A stretch of 60,632 bases of DNA from Lachnospiraceae bacterium (GTDB lineage: Bacteria > Bacillota > Clostridia > Lachnospirales > Lachnospiraceae): positions 1 through 60,632 of the forward strand of contig BLLW01000018.1 of the NCBI GenBank assembly GCA_011959285.1, written 5' to 3'. Position 1 is the stretch's first letter. Every line of letters begins with the position of its first letter. A program made the translations under genes and the position numbers. Positions 9,824-18,407 of this stretch are shown here, piece by piece. The notes beneath the pieces were generated by a model, which worked only from the letters and a program-made list of their open reading frames with translations, had not been told where the DNA came from and made no database searches.

Positions 9824-11668
9824 ATGCTTGGGGCATTTTTTGTAACGATTGCGGCGATATTTTTACTGCAGACTGTCATTATCCAAAGAAGCAATTCGCT
9901 ATCCAGTCAGGATAAACTGGTGGCTGTAAAAGAAATACTGGCGGGCAATGAGGAGAATGTAAAGAGGCTGACAGATAATCTTGGCGAGGATAATCTTGCC
10001 AAGACGAGAGCGTTTGCGGATCTGCTTGCGGAGGATCCGGCGATTGCACGCGATACAGGTAAATTAAATGAGATCAAGGACAGGCTGATGGTAAATGAGT
10101 TACATATTATTGATGAAAAAGGAATTATCACCAGCAGCACCATAGATGCCTATGTGGGATTTGATATGACAAGCGGAGAACAGTCGAATGCGTTCATGGT
10201 AATCGTTGACGATCCTTCCATTGAAATCGTACAGGAGCCTCAGGTAAATGTGGCGGAAGGCGTGGTGGTGCAGTATATCGGAGTTGCCAGAACCGATGCC
10301 AAGGGACTTGTACAGGTTGGCGTACAGCCGGAAGTTCTGGAAAATATGCTTGCCAGTACGGAAATTGATAAAGTTTTGGGAGATGTTGATTTTGGAGAGA
10401 CAGGATATGTTTATGCCATAGATGCAGGCGATGGAACAATACTGGCACATAAAGATGCCTCGCTGGTAGGAACGTCTGCCGTGGAAGCAGGATTTCCGCA
10501 AAACTATGTCGGAAGCGGAAAAGCTGTAATCAATGGCGAGAAGGGGTATTATCAGGCAGAAGAATATGAAGGACAGATTATCGGCACATTTATGCCGGCG
10601 GGGGAATATTACGGAGAGCGCCGCAATCAGACTTTCGTGTTTACCGTCAGCATGATCATTATTTTTGGCGTACTGCTATTTATGATAAATCGATTGGTTG
10701 ACAGGAAGATTGTGCAGGGAATCAACCGTATTTCCGATGCGATGAAAGATATTTCAAACGGGAATTTTGCCATTTCTGTAGATGAGCAGGAAAATCCTGA
10801 ATTTTCCCAGTTATCGGACAGCATCAACAAAATGGTGGGAAGCATCAACAAAAGCATGACAGAGAATGACGAACTGTTGGAGCGCCAGAAAAGGGATATG
10901 GACGTAAACCGCACGCTGATTCAAAATATAAGAAAAGTCTGTACAGATTTAGAGCAGGTATCGGGAGAAACCCAGGCGAATGCTGACAACATTTACCATG
11001 GAACGGGAGAGCAGGAAGAAGCGGTGCAGGATTTGAAGCAGATCATGAACCGGCTTACAAAAGAATTAAGTAACAGTGCGGATGTGTCAGGAAATGTGAT
11101 GGTGGAAACCGAAAATATGGTAGCCAAAATCATGGATACCCAATCCCAGATGGATTTGCTTAAGGAGTCTATGCAGAAAATTACGGATATGTCTATGGCA
11201 ATCGGAACAATCATCAGCGAAATCAATTCTATTGCGGAGCAGACCAATCTGTTGTCGCTGAATGCATCCATCGAGGCGGCAAGAGCTGGAGAAGTGGGCA
11301 AGGGATTTGCCGTCGTGGCAATGCAGGTGGGCGAATTGGCAGCCAGAAGCGCCCAGGCGGCAAAGGAGACGAACGAACTGATTACCAATTCGATCAATGC
11401 AGTTGAGAACGGAAAGGATATCACTGACCAGACCGTGAGAGCATTCGGCGTTGTTGTGGAAAACATGGAAAAGGCAAGTAAGGATGTGAAAGAGATCACG
11501 GATATGGTGAAAGGAAACGTAGATATTGTGGCAGATGCGGTAGACAGAATGGGAAGGATATCTGATGTGGTGGAAAAGAACGTACAGATTTCCAGAGACA
11601 CGAAACAGGTATCTTCCAATATGGCGGATGTCGCAGGAAAGTTGTTAGAATTGGTGGAAGAAAAATAA
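9824..11668 (+). CDS. Methyl-accepting chemotaxis protein, start apparently frameshifted
   Basis: A 614-residue open frame: transmembrane helix 1 (1-20), an extracellular dCache-like sensor domain (about 25-262), transmembrane helix 2 (about 269-290), HAMP (about 291-345) and the signalling domain, with hairpin tip [19 protein letters not shown] near residue 475. The natural start is at 9789: ATG with AGGAGAAGGAG just upstream. It reads MKS and then leaves frame; one extra A in the AAAA run would give [17 protein letters not shown], the usual N-terminus. As sequenced, only the ATG at 9824, which lacks a ribosome site, begins the frame. The ligand is unknown. It follows the GHKL kinase by about 25 bp. 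Confidence 0.85.
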   Translation: MLGAFFVTIAAIFLLQTVIIQRSNSLSSQDKLVAVKEILAGNEENVKRLTDNLGEDNLAKTRAFADLLAEDPAIARDTGKLNEIKDRLMVNELHIIDEKGIITSSTIDAYVGFDMTSGEQSNAFMVIVDDPSIEIVQEPQVNVAEGVVVQYIGVARTDAKGLVQVGVQPEVLENMLASTEIDKVLGDVDFGETGYVYAIDAGDGTILAHKDASLVGTSAVEAGFPQNYVGSGKAVINGEKGYYQAEEYEGQIIGTFMPAGEYYGERRNQTFVFTVSMIIIFGVLLFMINRLVDRKIVQGINRISDAMKDISNGNFAISVDEQENPEFSQLSDSINKMVGSINKSMTENDELLERQKRDMDVNRTLIQNIRKVCTDLEQVSGETQANADNIYHGTGEQEEAVQDLKQIMNRLTKELSNSADVSGNVMVETENMVAKIMDTQSQMDLLKESMQKITDMSMAIGTIISEINSIAEQTNLLSLNASIEAARAGEVGKGFAVVAMQVGELAARSAQAAKETNELITNSINAVENGKDITDQTVRAFGVVVENMEKASKDVKEITDMVKGNVDIVADAVDRMGRISDVVEKNVQISRDTKQVSSNMADVAGKLLELVEEK

Positions 11669-11708
11669 GCGGAAGTAAGCGGTAACAATTTTATAAAGAT
11701 ACGATTAG

Positions 11709-11754
11709 ACAAATCCCGGTTTTTTGTGTTGCGGCACAAGAAGCCGGGATTTGT
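11709..11754 (+). terminator. Hairpin after the chemoreceptor gene
   Basis: ACAAATCCCGG at 11709-11719 pairs with CCGGGATTTGT at 11744-11754, and an inner TTGTG/CACAA pair extends the stem. It could be the chemoreceptor terminator or an end structure of the adjacent IS200-type remnant. There is no long T-tract. Confidence 0.5.
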
Positions 11755-12191
11755 TGTGTCACAGACAGGTAATATACAAAGATATCAAGGCAGGTGTAGG
11801 GCAGATACTGGGCTCATTGTCCCAGAAAAAAGGAATAGAAATTATAGAAGCAGAATACTGCCCGGATCACATCCATATGCTGGTAAGGATACCACCCAAA
11901 TACTCAGTGTCAGAAATAGTAGGGTATTTGAAGGGCAAAAGTTCCCTAATGATATTTGAGAAGCATGCGAACTTGAAATATAAGTATGGGAACAGGCGTT
12001 TCTGGTGCAGAGGATATTATGCAGATACAGTGGGGAAGAACACAGCTGCAATCAAAACATATATCCAGAACCAGTTGAAAGAAGATTTAGAATACGACCA
12101 GATGTCCTTGGTAGAGTATATCGACCCGTTTACGGGTGAGCCGGTAAAGAAAAACAAGAAATCCCTTATGGGGCTGCGCCGGAAGAGGTAA
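11724..12191 (+). pseudogene. tnpA: IS200/IS605 TnpA transposase, N-terminally truncated
   Basis: From about 11769 the frame matches the Y1 HUH transposase family: the HUH motif is PDHIHML, followed by LKGKSSLMIFE, KYGNRRFW and a C-terminal helix with AIKTYIQNQL that should contain the catalytic Tyr. The expected first 25-30 residues (normally ending KYRRK before the IIY segment) are missing and are replaced by unrelated sequence reading through the preceding hairpin. No ribosome site serves the frame. The enzyme is therefore probably inactive. Confidence 0.8.
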
Positions 12192-12494
12192 GCACTGAAA
12201 GAGCCCCTAGAAGGGGCAGAGCAGGCTGCCGGCTAAGCCGGTAGTTCTGACCTGTGATACAATGAAAGAATCTCTAAAATCTCTAAATGAATGAAGATTT
12301 TATAGATTAGTGGTTCTTTAAGTGCTATAATTAAATGAAATTGCCAATTTCCCAATTATGCTGGGGAGAATAAGGTAAACGGAAGCGGAGAGGAGACCAG
12401 TAAAAAGCCGCCTATGTTAATATTAGAAAGGCGTTGAAAGCTAATCGCAAGAATAGACAGTTCAAATGAATAGTAAAAGCTCATAACATATGCC
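12192..12494. other. IS200 right-end structures and promoter region
   Basis: After the transposase stop come two compact hairpins, GCCCCTAGAAGGGGC near 12204 and GCCGGCTAAGCCGG near 12227, resembling the subterminal palindromes recognised by TnpA. At 12323-12331 an extended -10 element TGCTATAAT may drive the following AT-rich operon. No gene is seen. Confidence 0.5.
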
Positions 12495-12719
12495 ATGGAA
12501 ATGCCAGTATCATATATGATAATACAAAATTTAACTTCGCTCTTTAATGATACTTTTTCAACAAGAGTTCTTGTAAGCAAGATTGCAGAAAAAATGAAAG
12601 TATATGGTTTATGGGAGACATTTGTAACAGATTCATTTGAGGAGTATATTGATAATCTTGTAGTTAATACGGATTTTGAGCTGGATGATAATGATTTGTT
12701 TCAAGAGGAATTTTTCTAA
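12495..12719 (+). CDS. Small hypothetical protein heading the ATPase operon
   Basis: A 74-residue acidic frame (MEMPVSYMIIQNL...) ending DDNDLFQEEFF. Stop codons limit it to this size, and no convincing ribosome site precedes any of its ATGs (12495, 12501, 12516). It may be the C-terminal remnant of a longer gene cut by the IS event, or a real small component of the operon that starts 67 bp later. No family recognised. Confidence 0.4.
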   Translation: MEMPVSYMIIQNLTSLFNDTFSTRVLVSKIAEKMKVYGLWETFVTDSFEEYIDNLVVNTDFELDDNDLFQEEFF

Positions 12720-12785
12720 CTAATATTATTGTGAAAATCATTTGATAATATACTTAGTAGAACTGGCATGGAAGGAAGTGCGTTG

Positions 12786-13496
12786 ATGAAAACATATCTA
12801 TGGATTGAAGACAGAAAGGAGAAATCCAGTTATATATTTTGGCAGACATTTATGGGACAGCTGTGTCCAGAAATAGTAGTAGAAAGCAAGAAAAATAATA
12901 GTGAACTGGTGAAAGCAGTTAAGGCGTTAGAGGATAATGAGAATAGATATGTCATAGTATTTGATAACTCTTTCGATAATCCGCAGGTGGTTATGGAGCA
13001 GAAACTATTGAGAAAATATGCAAGAAATAGAAGCAATATTCTTCTGCTGGATATGATATGCTTTGAATACATTTTACTTGAGTTCAAGGATTTGATAGAA
13101 TGGATTTATGCAACAGATGATGAATTTCTAACAAAACGTAAAAACGTAATTATTGCAAGAGAAAAACTTGTAAAAACAATTCAAAATGGAGAAGTGAATT
13201 ATAAAAATATTCGTGAAATTTTAGAATACAATGAAAATGTCAATAGATACAATGTAGAGCAGTTATCTGCAAAGATTTTGTTTGATTTAACAAGAAATAC
13301 CGGTTTTGAAGTATCAAAAAGTAATATTGGTGAATGCTGGATAAAATCTTGCTGTGAATGGGGACAACGTATGCCGGATGATATTTGCGGTCTTGATGCA
13401 AGTAGACTACAGCTTAAAGAAAAGATGCAGCATATTTGCAAGAGAACAAGTCTTTTAGTGAAATTTCAAAATATTGGCTTGGAGGTGGTATTGTGA
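12786..13496 (+). CDS. Hypothetical protein with Toprim-like motifs
   Basis: A 236-residue protein, low GC, without signal peptide or membrane segment. The N-terminal half shows an acidic strand (WIEDRKEK, residues 6-13), then VIVFDNSFDN (an acidic pair after a hydrophobic strand) and LLLDMICFEYILLEF. This spacing is reminiscent of Toprim/DUF4435-type folds, but the match is weak and by eye only. GGAAGGAAG precedes the ATG at 12786. Its stop overlaps the GTG of the next gene, so the two are translationally coupled. Confidence 0.6.
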   Translation: MKTYLWIEDRKEKSSYIFWQTFMGQLCPEIVVESKKNNSELVKAVKALEDNENRYVIVFDNSFDNPQVVMEQKLLRKYARNRSNILLLDMICFEYILLEFKDLIEWIYATDDEFLTKRKNVIIAREKLVKTIQNGEVNYKNIREILEYNENVNRYNVEQLSAKILFDLTRNTGFEVSKSNIGECWIKSCCEWGQRMPDDICGLDASRLQLKEKMQHICKRTSLLVKFQNIGLEVVL

Positions 13497-13936
13497 TAAC
13501 AATTTTTAAGAATAAAAATGATATTCCGCAGGATATTGAATATGTAGAATTAAACGATATTTATTTTAATCAAAATACCGCACGCAGGCTTGACGACAGA
13601 GCCCCAAAGATTATTGGAATAATTGATGAGGCGAAGTTGATCAGCAAGTACAAAATATGCTCTAAATTTAACGATATTGTTTTGGACGTTGATAAGTTAT
13701 CAGCCGGCTGCAAAACGGTACTAAATGTACTATATAATCCAGACAAAGTGTTTTGCCTGAAGGAATGTGGAAACAATGCATTGGAGTTGCTATATAAACT
13801 CGAGGAAGGTAATGTTTATAGTGACTATGCGCTGATTCCTTTTGAAATGGCAGCAGTGAGTGTGCAAACTTCTTCGGGAAAGAAAGAAATATGTGATTAT
13901 GAAGAATTAAAGGAGTGGTGGTGTCATGAAGAGTAA
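13493..13936 (+). CDS. DUF4869-like protein
   Basis: A 147-residue cytoplasmic protein starting at GTG 13493, which overlaps the preceding stop (GTGATAA) and has GGAGGTGG upstream. The central segment LSAGCKTVLNVLYNPDKVF followed by KECGNNALELLYKL resembles the DUF4869 family (a small Firmicutes family of unknown function); this is from memory of the family pattern. The last 11 bases overlap the ATPase gene. Confidence 0.6.
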   Translation: MITIFKNKNDIPQDIEYVELNDIYFNQNTARRLDDRAPKIIGIIDEAKLISKYKICSKFNDIVLDVDKLSAGCKTVLNVLYNPDKVFCLKECGNNALELLYKLEEGNVYSDYALIPFEMAAVSVQTSSGKKEICDYEELKEWWCHEE

Positions 13937-14354
13937 GCCAATCGTAATTGAGCATTTTTCCACAGAACATACCTCGTTTATTTTAGATTTTGAATTTACG
14001 AATAATATCACAATATTGACGGGAGATTCCGGAACAGGAAAAACGGTATCTTTTTCATTTATAAAGGAGTGTATGGCACTGAATCCCGATATTGTCTGTT
14101 TAAATTATTTAGATTATCAGAAGAATATTGGTGATATTATTAGAAATTCAGAAAAAAAGTTGATAGTGATTGATAATGCGGACATACTTTTGGATGATGA
14201 CACAAGAAAGTACATTGCACTTGATGATAAGAATCAGTATTTGATAATTGGCAGAAATCCGAAGAATCTGTTTGCTACGAAAGAAAATTTCTTTGAACTT
14301 GTGAGTGAAAGGCAGGGGGAACAGACAGTACTGAGGATTAAGGATTATTTGTAA
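13926..14354 (+). CDS. Small P-loop ATPase
   Basis: A 142-residue protein with Walker A GDSGTGKT at 33-40 and Walker B KLIVIDNAD with D83. It ends shortly after a strand (YLIIGRNP) that could be a sensor. It has no room for an ABC signature or an AAA lid, so it is a minimal or split ATPase. AAAGGAGTGG precedes the ATG at 13926, inside the end of the DUF4869-like gene. It should act with the two upstream proteins; the process is unknown. Confidence 0.75.
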   Translation: MKSKPIVIEHFSTEHTSFILDFEFTNNITILTGDSGTGKTVSFSFIKECMALNPDIVCLNYLDYQKNIGDIIRNSEKKLIVIDNADILLDDDTRKYIALDDKNQYLIIGRNPKNLFATKENFFELVSERQGEQTVLRIKDYL

Positions 14355-14441
14355 TATAGGACATGTAAGGACAGTGGCAGGTCATTATGGATTTAAGCGA
14401 ACATTAGTCAAATCTATGTTAAATCGAAAGGAGAAGCGATT

Positions 14442-14849
14442 ATGAGAGTTGCAGTTACTTATGAGAATGGAGAAATTTTTCAGCATTTCGGACATACGGC
14501 ACAGTTCAAGTTTTATGACATTGAGAATGGTGAGATTACATCCACGGAAGTTGTGGATACCAACGGCAGCGGTCATGGAGCATTAGCAGGTATGTTAAGT
14601 GCAATGAAAGCAGATGTGCTGATCTGCGGAGGAATTGGAGGCGGCGCTCAGACGGCATTGGCAGAGGCAGGAATCAAGCTGTATGGAGGCGTTTCCGGTG
14701 ATGCGGATAAGGCGGTAGAGGCTTTTATGGCTGACAGCCTGACTTTTGATCCAAATGTTCATTGTGATCATCACGGTCATCATCATGGTGAAGACCATCC
14801 TTGCGGAGAGGATAAGCATGGCTGTACAGGAAATGGAGGAGGATGTTAA
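14442..14849 (+). CDS. NifX/NifB-associated (Nitro_FeMo-Co) family protein
   Basis: A 135-residue protein beginning MRVAVTYENGEIFQHFGHT, the typical start of the dinitrogenase iron-molybdenum cofactor-binding family, with the conserved LICGGIGGGA turn near residue 65. A His/Cys/Asp-rich tail (residues 105-135, with HHGHHHGEDHPCGED) should bind metal. AAAGGAGAAG precedes the ATG. There are no nitrogenase genes nearby; stand-alone members are common in anaerobes and are thought to carry Fe-S or Fe-Mo clusters. Confidence 0.85.
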   Translation: MRVAVTYENGEIFQHFGHTAQFKFYDIENGEITSTEVVDTNGSGHGALAGMLSAMKADVLICGGIGGGAQTALAEAGIKLYGGVSGDADKAVEAFMADSLTFDPNVHCDHHGHHHGEDHPCGEDKHGCTGNGGGC

Positions 14850-14960
14850 ATGAAAGTATTCCTATTGCCTATGTGAATATATTCATCATAGGTATTTGCT
14901 ATTTAAAAAATCATGAGATAAACTAAACTTAACCAAACAATAAGAAGGAAGGCGTTCCGG

Positions 14961-15089
14961 ATGAAAAGGTTTTGTGTTTATCTTATGGTTTTTTTTATGT
15001 CTATGATGCCGGGCGGCTGTAGAAACGGTTTTTCTTCCTTGGAAATTATCAAAAGTGTTGAACATAAAAATGGAGGACAGAAGTTATGA
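14961..15089 (+). CDS. Short lipoprotein-like peptide
   Basis: A 42-residue frame with AAGAAGGAAGG upstream, a hydrophobic N-terminus and a lipobox-like MPGGC at residues 16-20. Its TGA overlaps the next ATG (ATGA), so it is coupled to the DUF3737 gene. It may be a tiny lipoprotein or the truncated front of a longer lipoprotein gene. Confidence 0.45.
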   Translation: MKRFCVYLMVFFMSMMPGGCRNGFSSLEIIKSVEHKNGGQKL

Positions 15090-15943
15090 GAAAATTGATT
15101 ACAGGAAAGCAATTCGACGAGGAGCGCGCATTGTATAATCTGAAACAGGCAGATGTGAATCAGTGTGTATTCGCAGGACCCGCGGACGGAGAGTCGGCGC
15201 TAAAAGAGGCAAGGGATGTTTGTCTGCACAATTGCAGCTTTTCACTGCGCTATCCACTTTGGCATGTGAAGGGGTTTACCATGGCAGATTCCACAATGGA
15301 TGAGAAAACGCGCGCCGCCATCTGGTATGCAGAGGATGGCGTCATTACGGACAGTAAATTAGAAGGAATTAAAGCTGTGCGTGAATGTTCCCGTATCCGG
15401 ATGGAACGTTGTGATGTGGAATCGCAGGAGTTCGGCTGGAAGTCGCAGGGCATTACACTGATAGATACAGATATTGTCTCCGAATATCCTTTTTTTGACA
15501 GCCGGGATGTGAAATTGACCAGCGTTAAAATGAAGGGCAAATATTCTTTTCAATATATGGAGAATCTGGAGATTACAGACAGTGAACTGGATACAAAAGA
15601 TGCTTTTTGGCATAGCAAAAATGTGACGGTCAGGGATAGCATCGTGAAGGGGGAATACTTGGGATGGTTTTCAGATGGTCTGACCTTGATTAATTGCAGG
15701 ATTATCGGCACGCAGCCTTTATGCTATTGCAAGAATCTGAAATTAATAAACTGTAGGATGGAAGATACTGATCTGGCATTTGAATATTCTGATGTGGAGG
15801 CTGATGTACGCGGGCACATTATTTCAGTAAAAAATCCAAAATCAGGAATGATTATGGCAGACAGTGTGGGTGAGATCATTCGGGAGAATCCGGTAATGGA
15901 ATGCACTGGGGAAGTGATGGTCAGGGAAAAGAATAAGAAGTAG
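15086..15943 (+). CDS. DUF3737 family protein (right-handed beta-helix type)
   Basis: A 285-residue cytoplasmic protein made of short repeating strands such as ITDSELDTKDAFWHSKNVTV and LTLINCRIIGTQPLCYCKN, the pattern of the DUF3737 family, whose members are predicted parallel beta-helices. GGAGGACAG precedes the ATG. Its biochemical role is unknown. Confidence 0.8.
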   Translation: MRKLITGKQFDEERALYNLKQADVNQCVFAGPADGESALKEARDVCLHNCSFSLRYPLWHVKGFTMADSTMDEKTRAAIWYAEDGVITDSKLEGIKAVRECSRIRMERCDVESQEFGWKSQGITLIDTDIVSEYPFFDSRDVKLTSVKMKGKYSFQYMENLEITDSELDTKDAFWHSKNVTVRDSIVKGEYLGWFSDGLTLINCRIIGTQPLCYCKNLKLINCRMEDTDLAFEYSDVEADVRGHIISVKNPKSGMIMADSVGEIIRENPVMECTGEVMVREKNKK

Positions 15944-15954
15944 GAGGACAAAAT

Positions 15955-16398
15955 TTGAAAATCTTTGAAGTGAAAGATAGAACCACATCGCTGATAGAGC
16001 AATTATTAAAAGTGTGGGAAAGTTCTGTAAAAGCAACACATCTTTTTCTATCAGAGAACGAAATAGAAAACATTAAGAAGTATGTGCCGCAAGCGTTAAA
16101 AGAAATACCTTATTTAATCATTGTAGAAGACAAGAACCAAATTCCTGTCGGTTTTATGGGGATTGTAGAGCAGCATCTTGAAATGCTCTTTCTTTCTCAC
16201 GAAGAAAGGGGGAAAGGATTAGGCAAAGAATTGCTTAAATATGGGATAGATAAATATTCGGTTAATGATTTGGCAGTGAATGAACAAAATCCTCTTGCAA
16301 AAGGTTTCTATGAACACATGGGGTTTGAAGTTTATAAAAGAACAGAGTGTGATGAGCAAGGTAATCCGTATCCACTTTTGTATATGAGATTAGTATAG
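15955..16398 (+). CDS. GNAT family N-acetyltransferase (YjaB-like)
   Basis: A 147-residue acetyltransferase. The order of segments resembles E. coli YjaB: WESSVKATHLFLSENE near the start, an acetyl-CoA-binding loop RGKGLGKEL (about 81-89), then NEQNPLAKGFYEHMGF and PYPLLYM at the end. It starts at a TTG (15955) with AGGAGG upstream and follows the DUF3737 gene by 11 bp. Substrate unknown. Confidence 0.85.
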   Translation: MKIFEVKDRTTSLIEQLLKVWESSVKATHLFLSENEIENIKKYVPQALKEIPYLIIVEDKNQIPVGFMGIVEQHLEMLFLSHEERGKGLGKELLKYGIDKYSVNDLAVNEQNPLAKGFYEHMGFEVYKRTECDEQGNPYPLLYMRLV

Positions 16399-16459
16399 AT
16401 GATTGCCCGTACTTTTGAATAAATTCCTGTCGGCAGACCAACAAAGAAAGGATACATAT

Positions 16460-16798
16460 ATGGAAGGAAGATTAGCAGCATTTATTATTTGGACAATAAT
16501 GGGCGTATTATTTATTGTAATGGGCATTTATGATTTTAATTCCAAGAAAGCAAAACCTTTTGGCTTTTGGGCAAATGCTGAAGCAGCACCCATAGAAGAT
16601 GTGAAAGGGTATAATCGTGCTTTGGGCATATTGTGGTGCGTGTATGGTGTATTGTTTATCATAATTGGATTGCCTTTATTAGATGGGCAGAATTCGGGTT
16701 TGATCATTATACCTATATTGGGCGCGCTGCTTATTAGTATTGTGGCTATGGTAGCGTATGTAGTAGGTATTGAGCCCAAATACCGCAAAAAGAAATAA
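16460..16798 (+). CDS. Small integral membrane protein
   Basis: A 112-residue protein with three predicted helices (about 5-24, 51-71, 77-104) and a short basic tail. The ATG at 16460 is chosen because AAAGGA lies about 8 bp upstream; an in-frame ATG at 16403 would add a non-membrane leader. Not assigned to a known family. Confidence 0.7.
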   Translation: MEGRLAAFIIWTIMGVLFIVMGIYDFNSKKAKPFGFWANAEAAPIEDVKGYNRALGILWCVYGVLFIIIGLPLLDGQNSGLIIIPILGALLISIVAMVAYVVGIEPKYRKKK

Positions 16799-16833
16799 TC
16801 GGAGTTTCTTTATATTTGAAAGGAGCAAATCGC

Positions 16834-17001
16834 ATGGAAGCTACAGTTAAGAAAAATTATGCGGAAACCTTGGAACAACACCAGATAGGAGTAAGGCAGT
16901 GTGTGATGAATGGGGTAAGACAGACGAGAGAAGGAAAGACGAAAGATTTTAACACAGTTTGTGACAGATTGGAGAAAAAATATATAAGTGCAAAAGTATA
17001 A
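16834..17001 (+). CDS. Small antitoxin-like protein
   Basis: A 55-residue helical protein with AAAGGAGC upstream. Its C-terminal half, RQTREGKTKDFNTVCDRLEKKY, resembles the toxin-binding tail of ParD-type antitoxins. The following frame begins inside its end, as in parDE operons, but looks broken. Confidence 0.5.
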   Translation: MEATVKKNYAETLEQHQIGVRQCVMNGVRQTREGKTKDFNTVCDRLEKKYISAKV

Positions 17002-17029
17002 AATAAAATATCTGACTTGGCAGAATCGG
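16988..17029 (+). pseudogene. Broken ParE-like toxin start
   Basis: GTG at 16988 reads MQKYKIK. Continuing one base out of frame gives ISDLAESG, so together they resemble the ParE start KYKIRISDLAES. Both frames then lose the family pattern. I read this as a frameshifted toxin relic overlapping the antitoxin-like gene by 14 bp. Confidence 0.35.
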
Positions 17030-17660
17030 GAACCAAATAATAATCAGGGAATAGGAACCTGTCAGACCGTAGAAAATGCCACCCAGTCAGAAATAAGGAC
17101 GATAAAAGGAAGTACGGAAAAACAAAATATTTTCAGTACCTTCCATCTTCCGTTTACCCGGAAGAAACCGGGTCTGATGGAGAAACTAGCCGGGGAGCTG
17201 GACGCAGGGCAGATAGCGGAGATGCGGATTGGGCGCAGGTACTCACCTACCTTTGTGAGATTACCTTTACCATAGCATTAACGGTAGGGGCATGTAAGGG
17301 TGCACAGTCACTGACGGGCAGGGCATTGGGATTGTAAAAACCGAAATAGGATAAGACCGGGAAGCGGTAGAAGGATACAGAATCCAGCCACACCCGGTAG
17401 GAAGGAGACAGATTGATTATTGAGATAAACAAAGACATAGAGAAATATCAGGAGAGCGTGGCAATGGGGCTTATGGCAAAGCAGCTTATAGGGCGGCAGT
17501 AAGGAAAGTAAAAGAGAAACAGAAACAGGCACGGAAAGAGCGGATAAAAAACCGGTTGGAAAGCATAATAAAAAAGAAATGATAATTCAACATTTTATCA
17601 TAGAAATATGAGGGGAACTATGCTATGCTTACAACAGGGCATACGAAAGGGGGAAGATGT
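17030..17660. other. Decayed mobile-element sequence
   Basis: No intact gene. An open stretch at 17128-17275 (IFSTFHLPFTRKKPGLMEK...) and short coding-like pieces suggest degenerate conjugative-element DNA. The PrgI-like fragment inside it is listed separately. Confidence 0.5.
17413..17502 (+). pseudogene. Fragment of a PrgI-family conjugation gene
   Basis: From TTG 17413, after AAGGAGACAG, the frame reads IIEINKDIEKYQESVAMGLM and then AKQLI before ending at TAA 17500. This is the N-terminus of PrgI-family membrane proteins of integrative conjugative elements, which normally continue into two membrane helices that are absent here. Confidence 0.5.
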
Positions 17661-17831
17661 ATGGCGGGCAAAGAAAGCAGCAGGCCGGTTTATGATGCCG
17701 ATTCGATAAAAGTAGAAGGGATCGAGCCAACGCCAGAGATGAAGGAACTGCTGGAAAAGGAGAAGAGTGGCGAGATCACAAGGGAAGAGATACGCCAGAT
17801 GTTTGACAGGGGCTACAGGATGAAACAATAG
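17661..17831 (+). CDS. Small hypothetical protein, possible antitoxin
   Basis: A 56-residue charged protein ending SGEITREEIRQMFDRGYRMK, a pattern seen in short antitoxin-like proteins. AAAGGGGGAAG precedes the ATG. It lies 60 bp before a PIN-domain gene and could be part of that module. Confidence 0.55.
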   Translation: MAGKESSRPVYDADSIKVEGIEPTPEMKELLEKEKSGEITREEIRQMFDRGYRMKQ

Positions 17832-17891
17832 AAAATTTTTGTTTTAATAATGGTATAGGCATTATCAGGATAAGGGAAGGAGGGAGAACTT

Positions 17892-18407
17892 ATGAATAAG
17901 ATAAAAATATATCTGGATACATCCGTGATCAGCTACCTTGACCAGAAGGATGCACCGGAGCAGATGAAGGAGACGCAGGAGGTATGGGAGCTTTTAAAAA
18001 AAGACCTGTATGAGATATACATTTCTGATGTTGTGGTCTATGAGATTAACAAATGCAGTGGGGAGAAACGAAAAACTCTGTTGGATTATTTAGACCGGAT
18101 AGAGTATAATATAATTGAGATAGACGAAGGAACAGTGGAGCTGGCTGAGAAATTCATCGACTTTGGATTTTTAAAGAGGAAAAGCTATGATGACTGCCGG
18201 CATATAGCGGCGGCAATCCTTGCAGGATGCGATTTCATTATCTCATGGAATTTTAAGCACATCGTGAACGTAAAGACCATCCGTGGGATAAAGGCTATCA
18301 CCACATATGAGGGATATAAGGATTTAATGATATACCCGCCATCTGCATTATTGGGAGAGGAGGACGAGGACTATGGCAGTGATGATAAAGGAACCGGAGA
18401 TCAGTGA
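17892..18407 (+). CDS. PIN-domain protein (VapC-like toxin candidate)
   Basis: A 171-residue protein with the PIN acidic residues in sight: D9 in IYLDTSVISYL, an acidic residue in SDVVVYEINK, and D in KSYDDCRHIAAAI, followed by DFIISWNFKHI. PIN proteins are Mg-dependent RNases, often toxins. The C-terminal acidic tail overlaps the next small gene by 35 bp, a usual toxin-antitoxin arrangement. AAGGAGGGAG precedes the ATG. Confidence 0.8.
   Translation: MNKIKIYLDTSVISYLDQKDAPEQMKETQEVWELLKKDLYEIYISDVVVYEINKCSGEKRKTLLDYLDRIEYNIIEIDEGTVELAEKFIDFGFLKRKSYDDCRHIAAAILAGCDFIISWNFKHIVNVKTIRGIKAITTYEGYKDLMIYPPSALLGEEDEDYGSDDKGTGDQ

Noticed and set aside
12356-12580. Minus-strand frame over the start of the ATPase operon
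   Set aside because: No ribosome site and a hydrophobic-random composition; it mirrors non-coding and plus-strand coding sequence.
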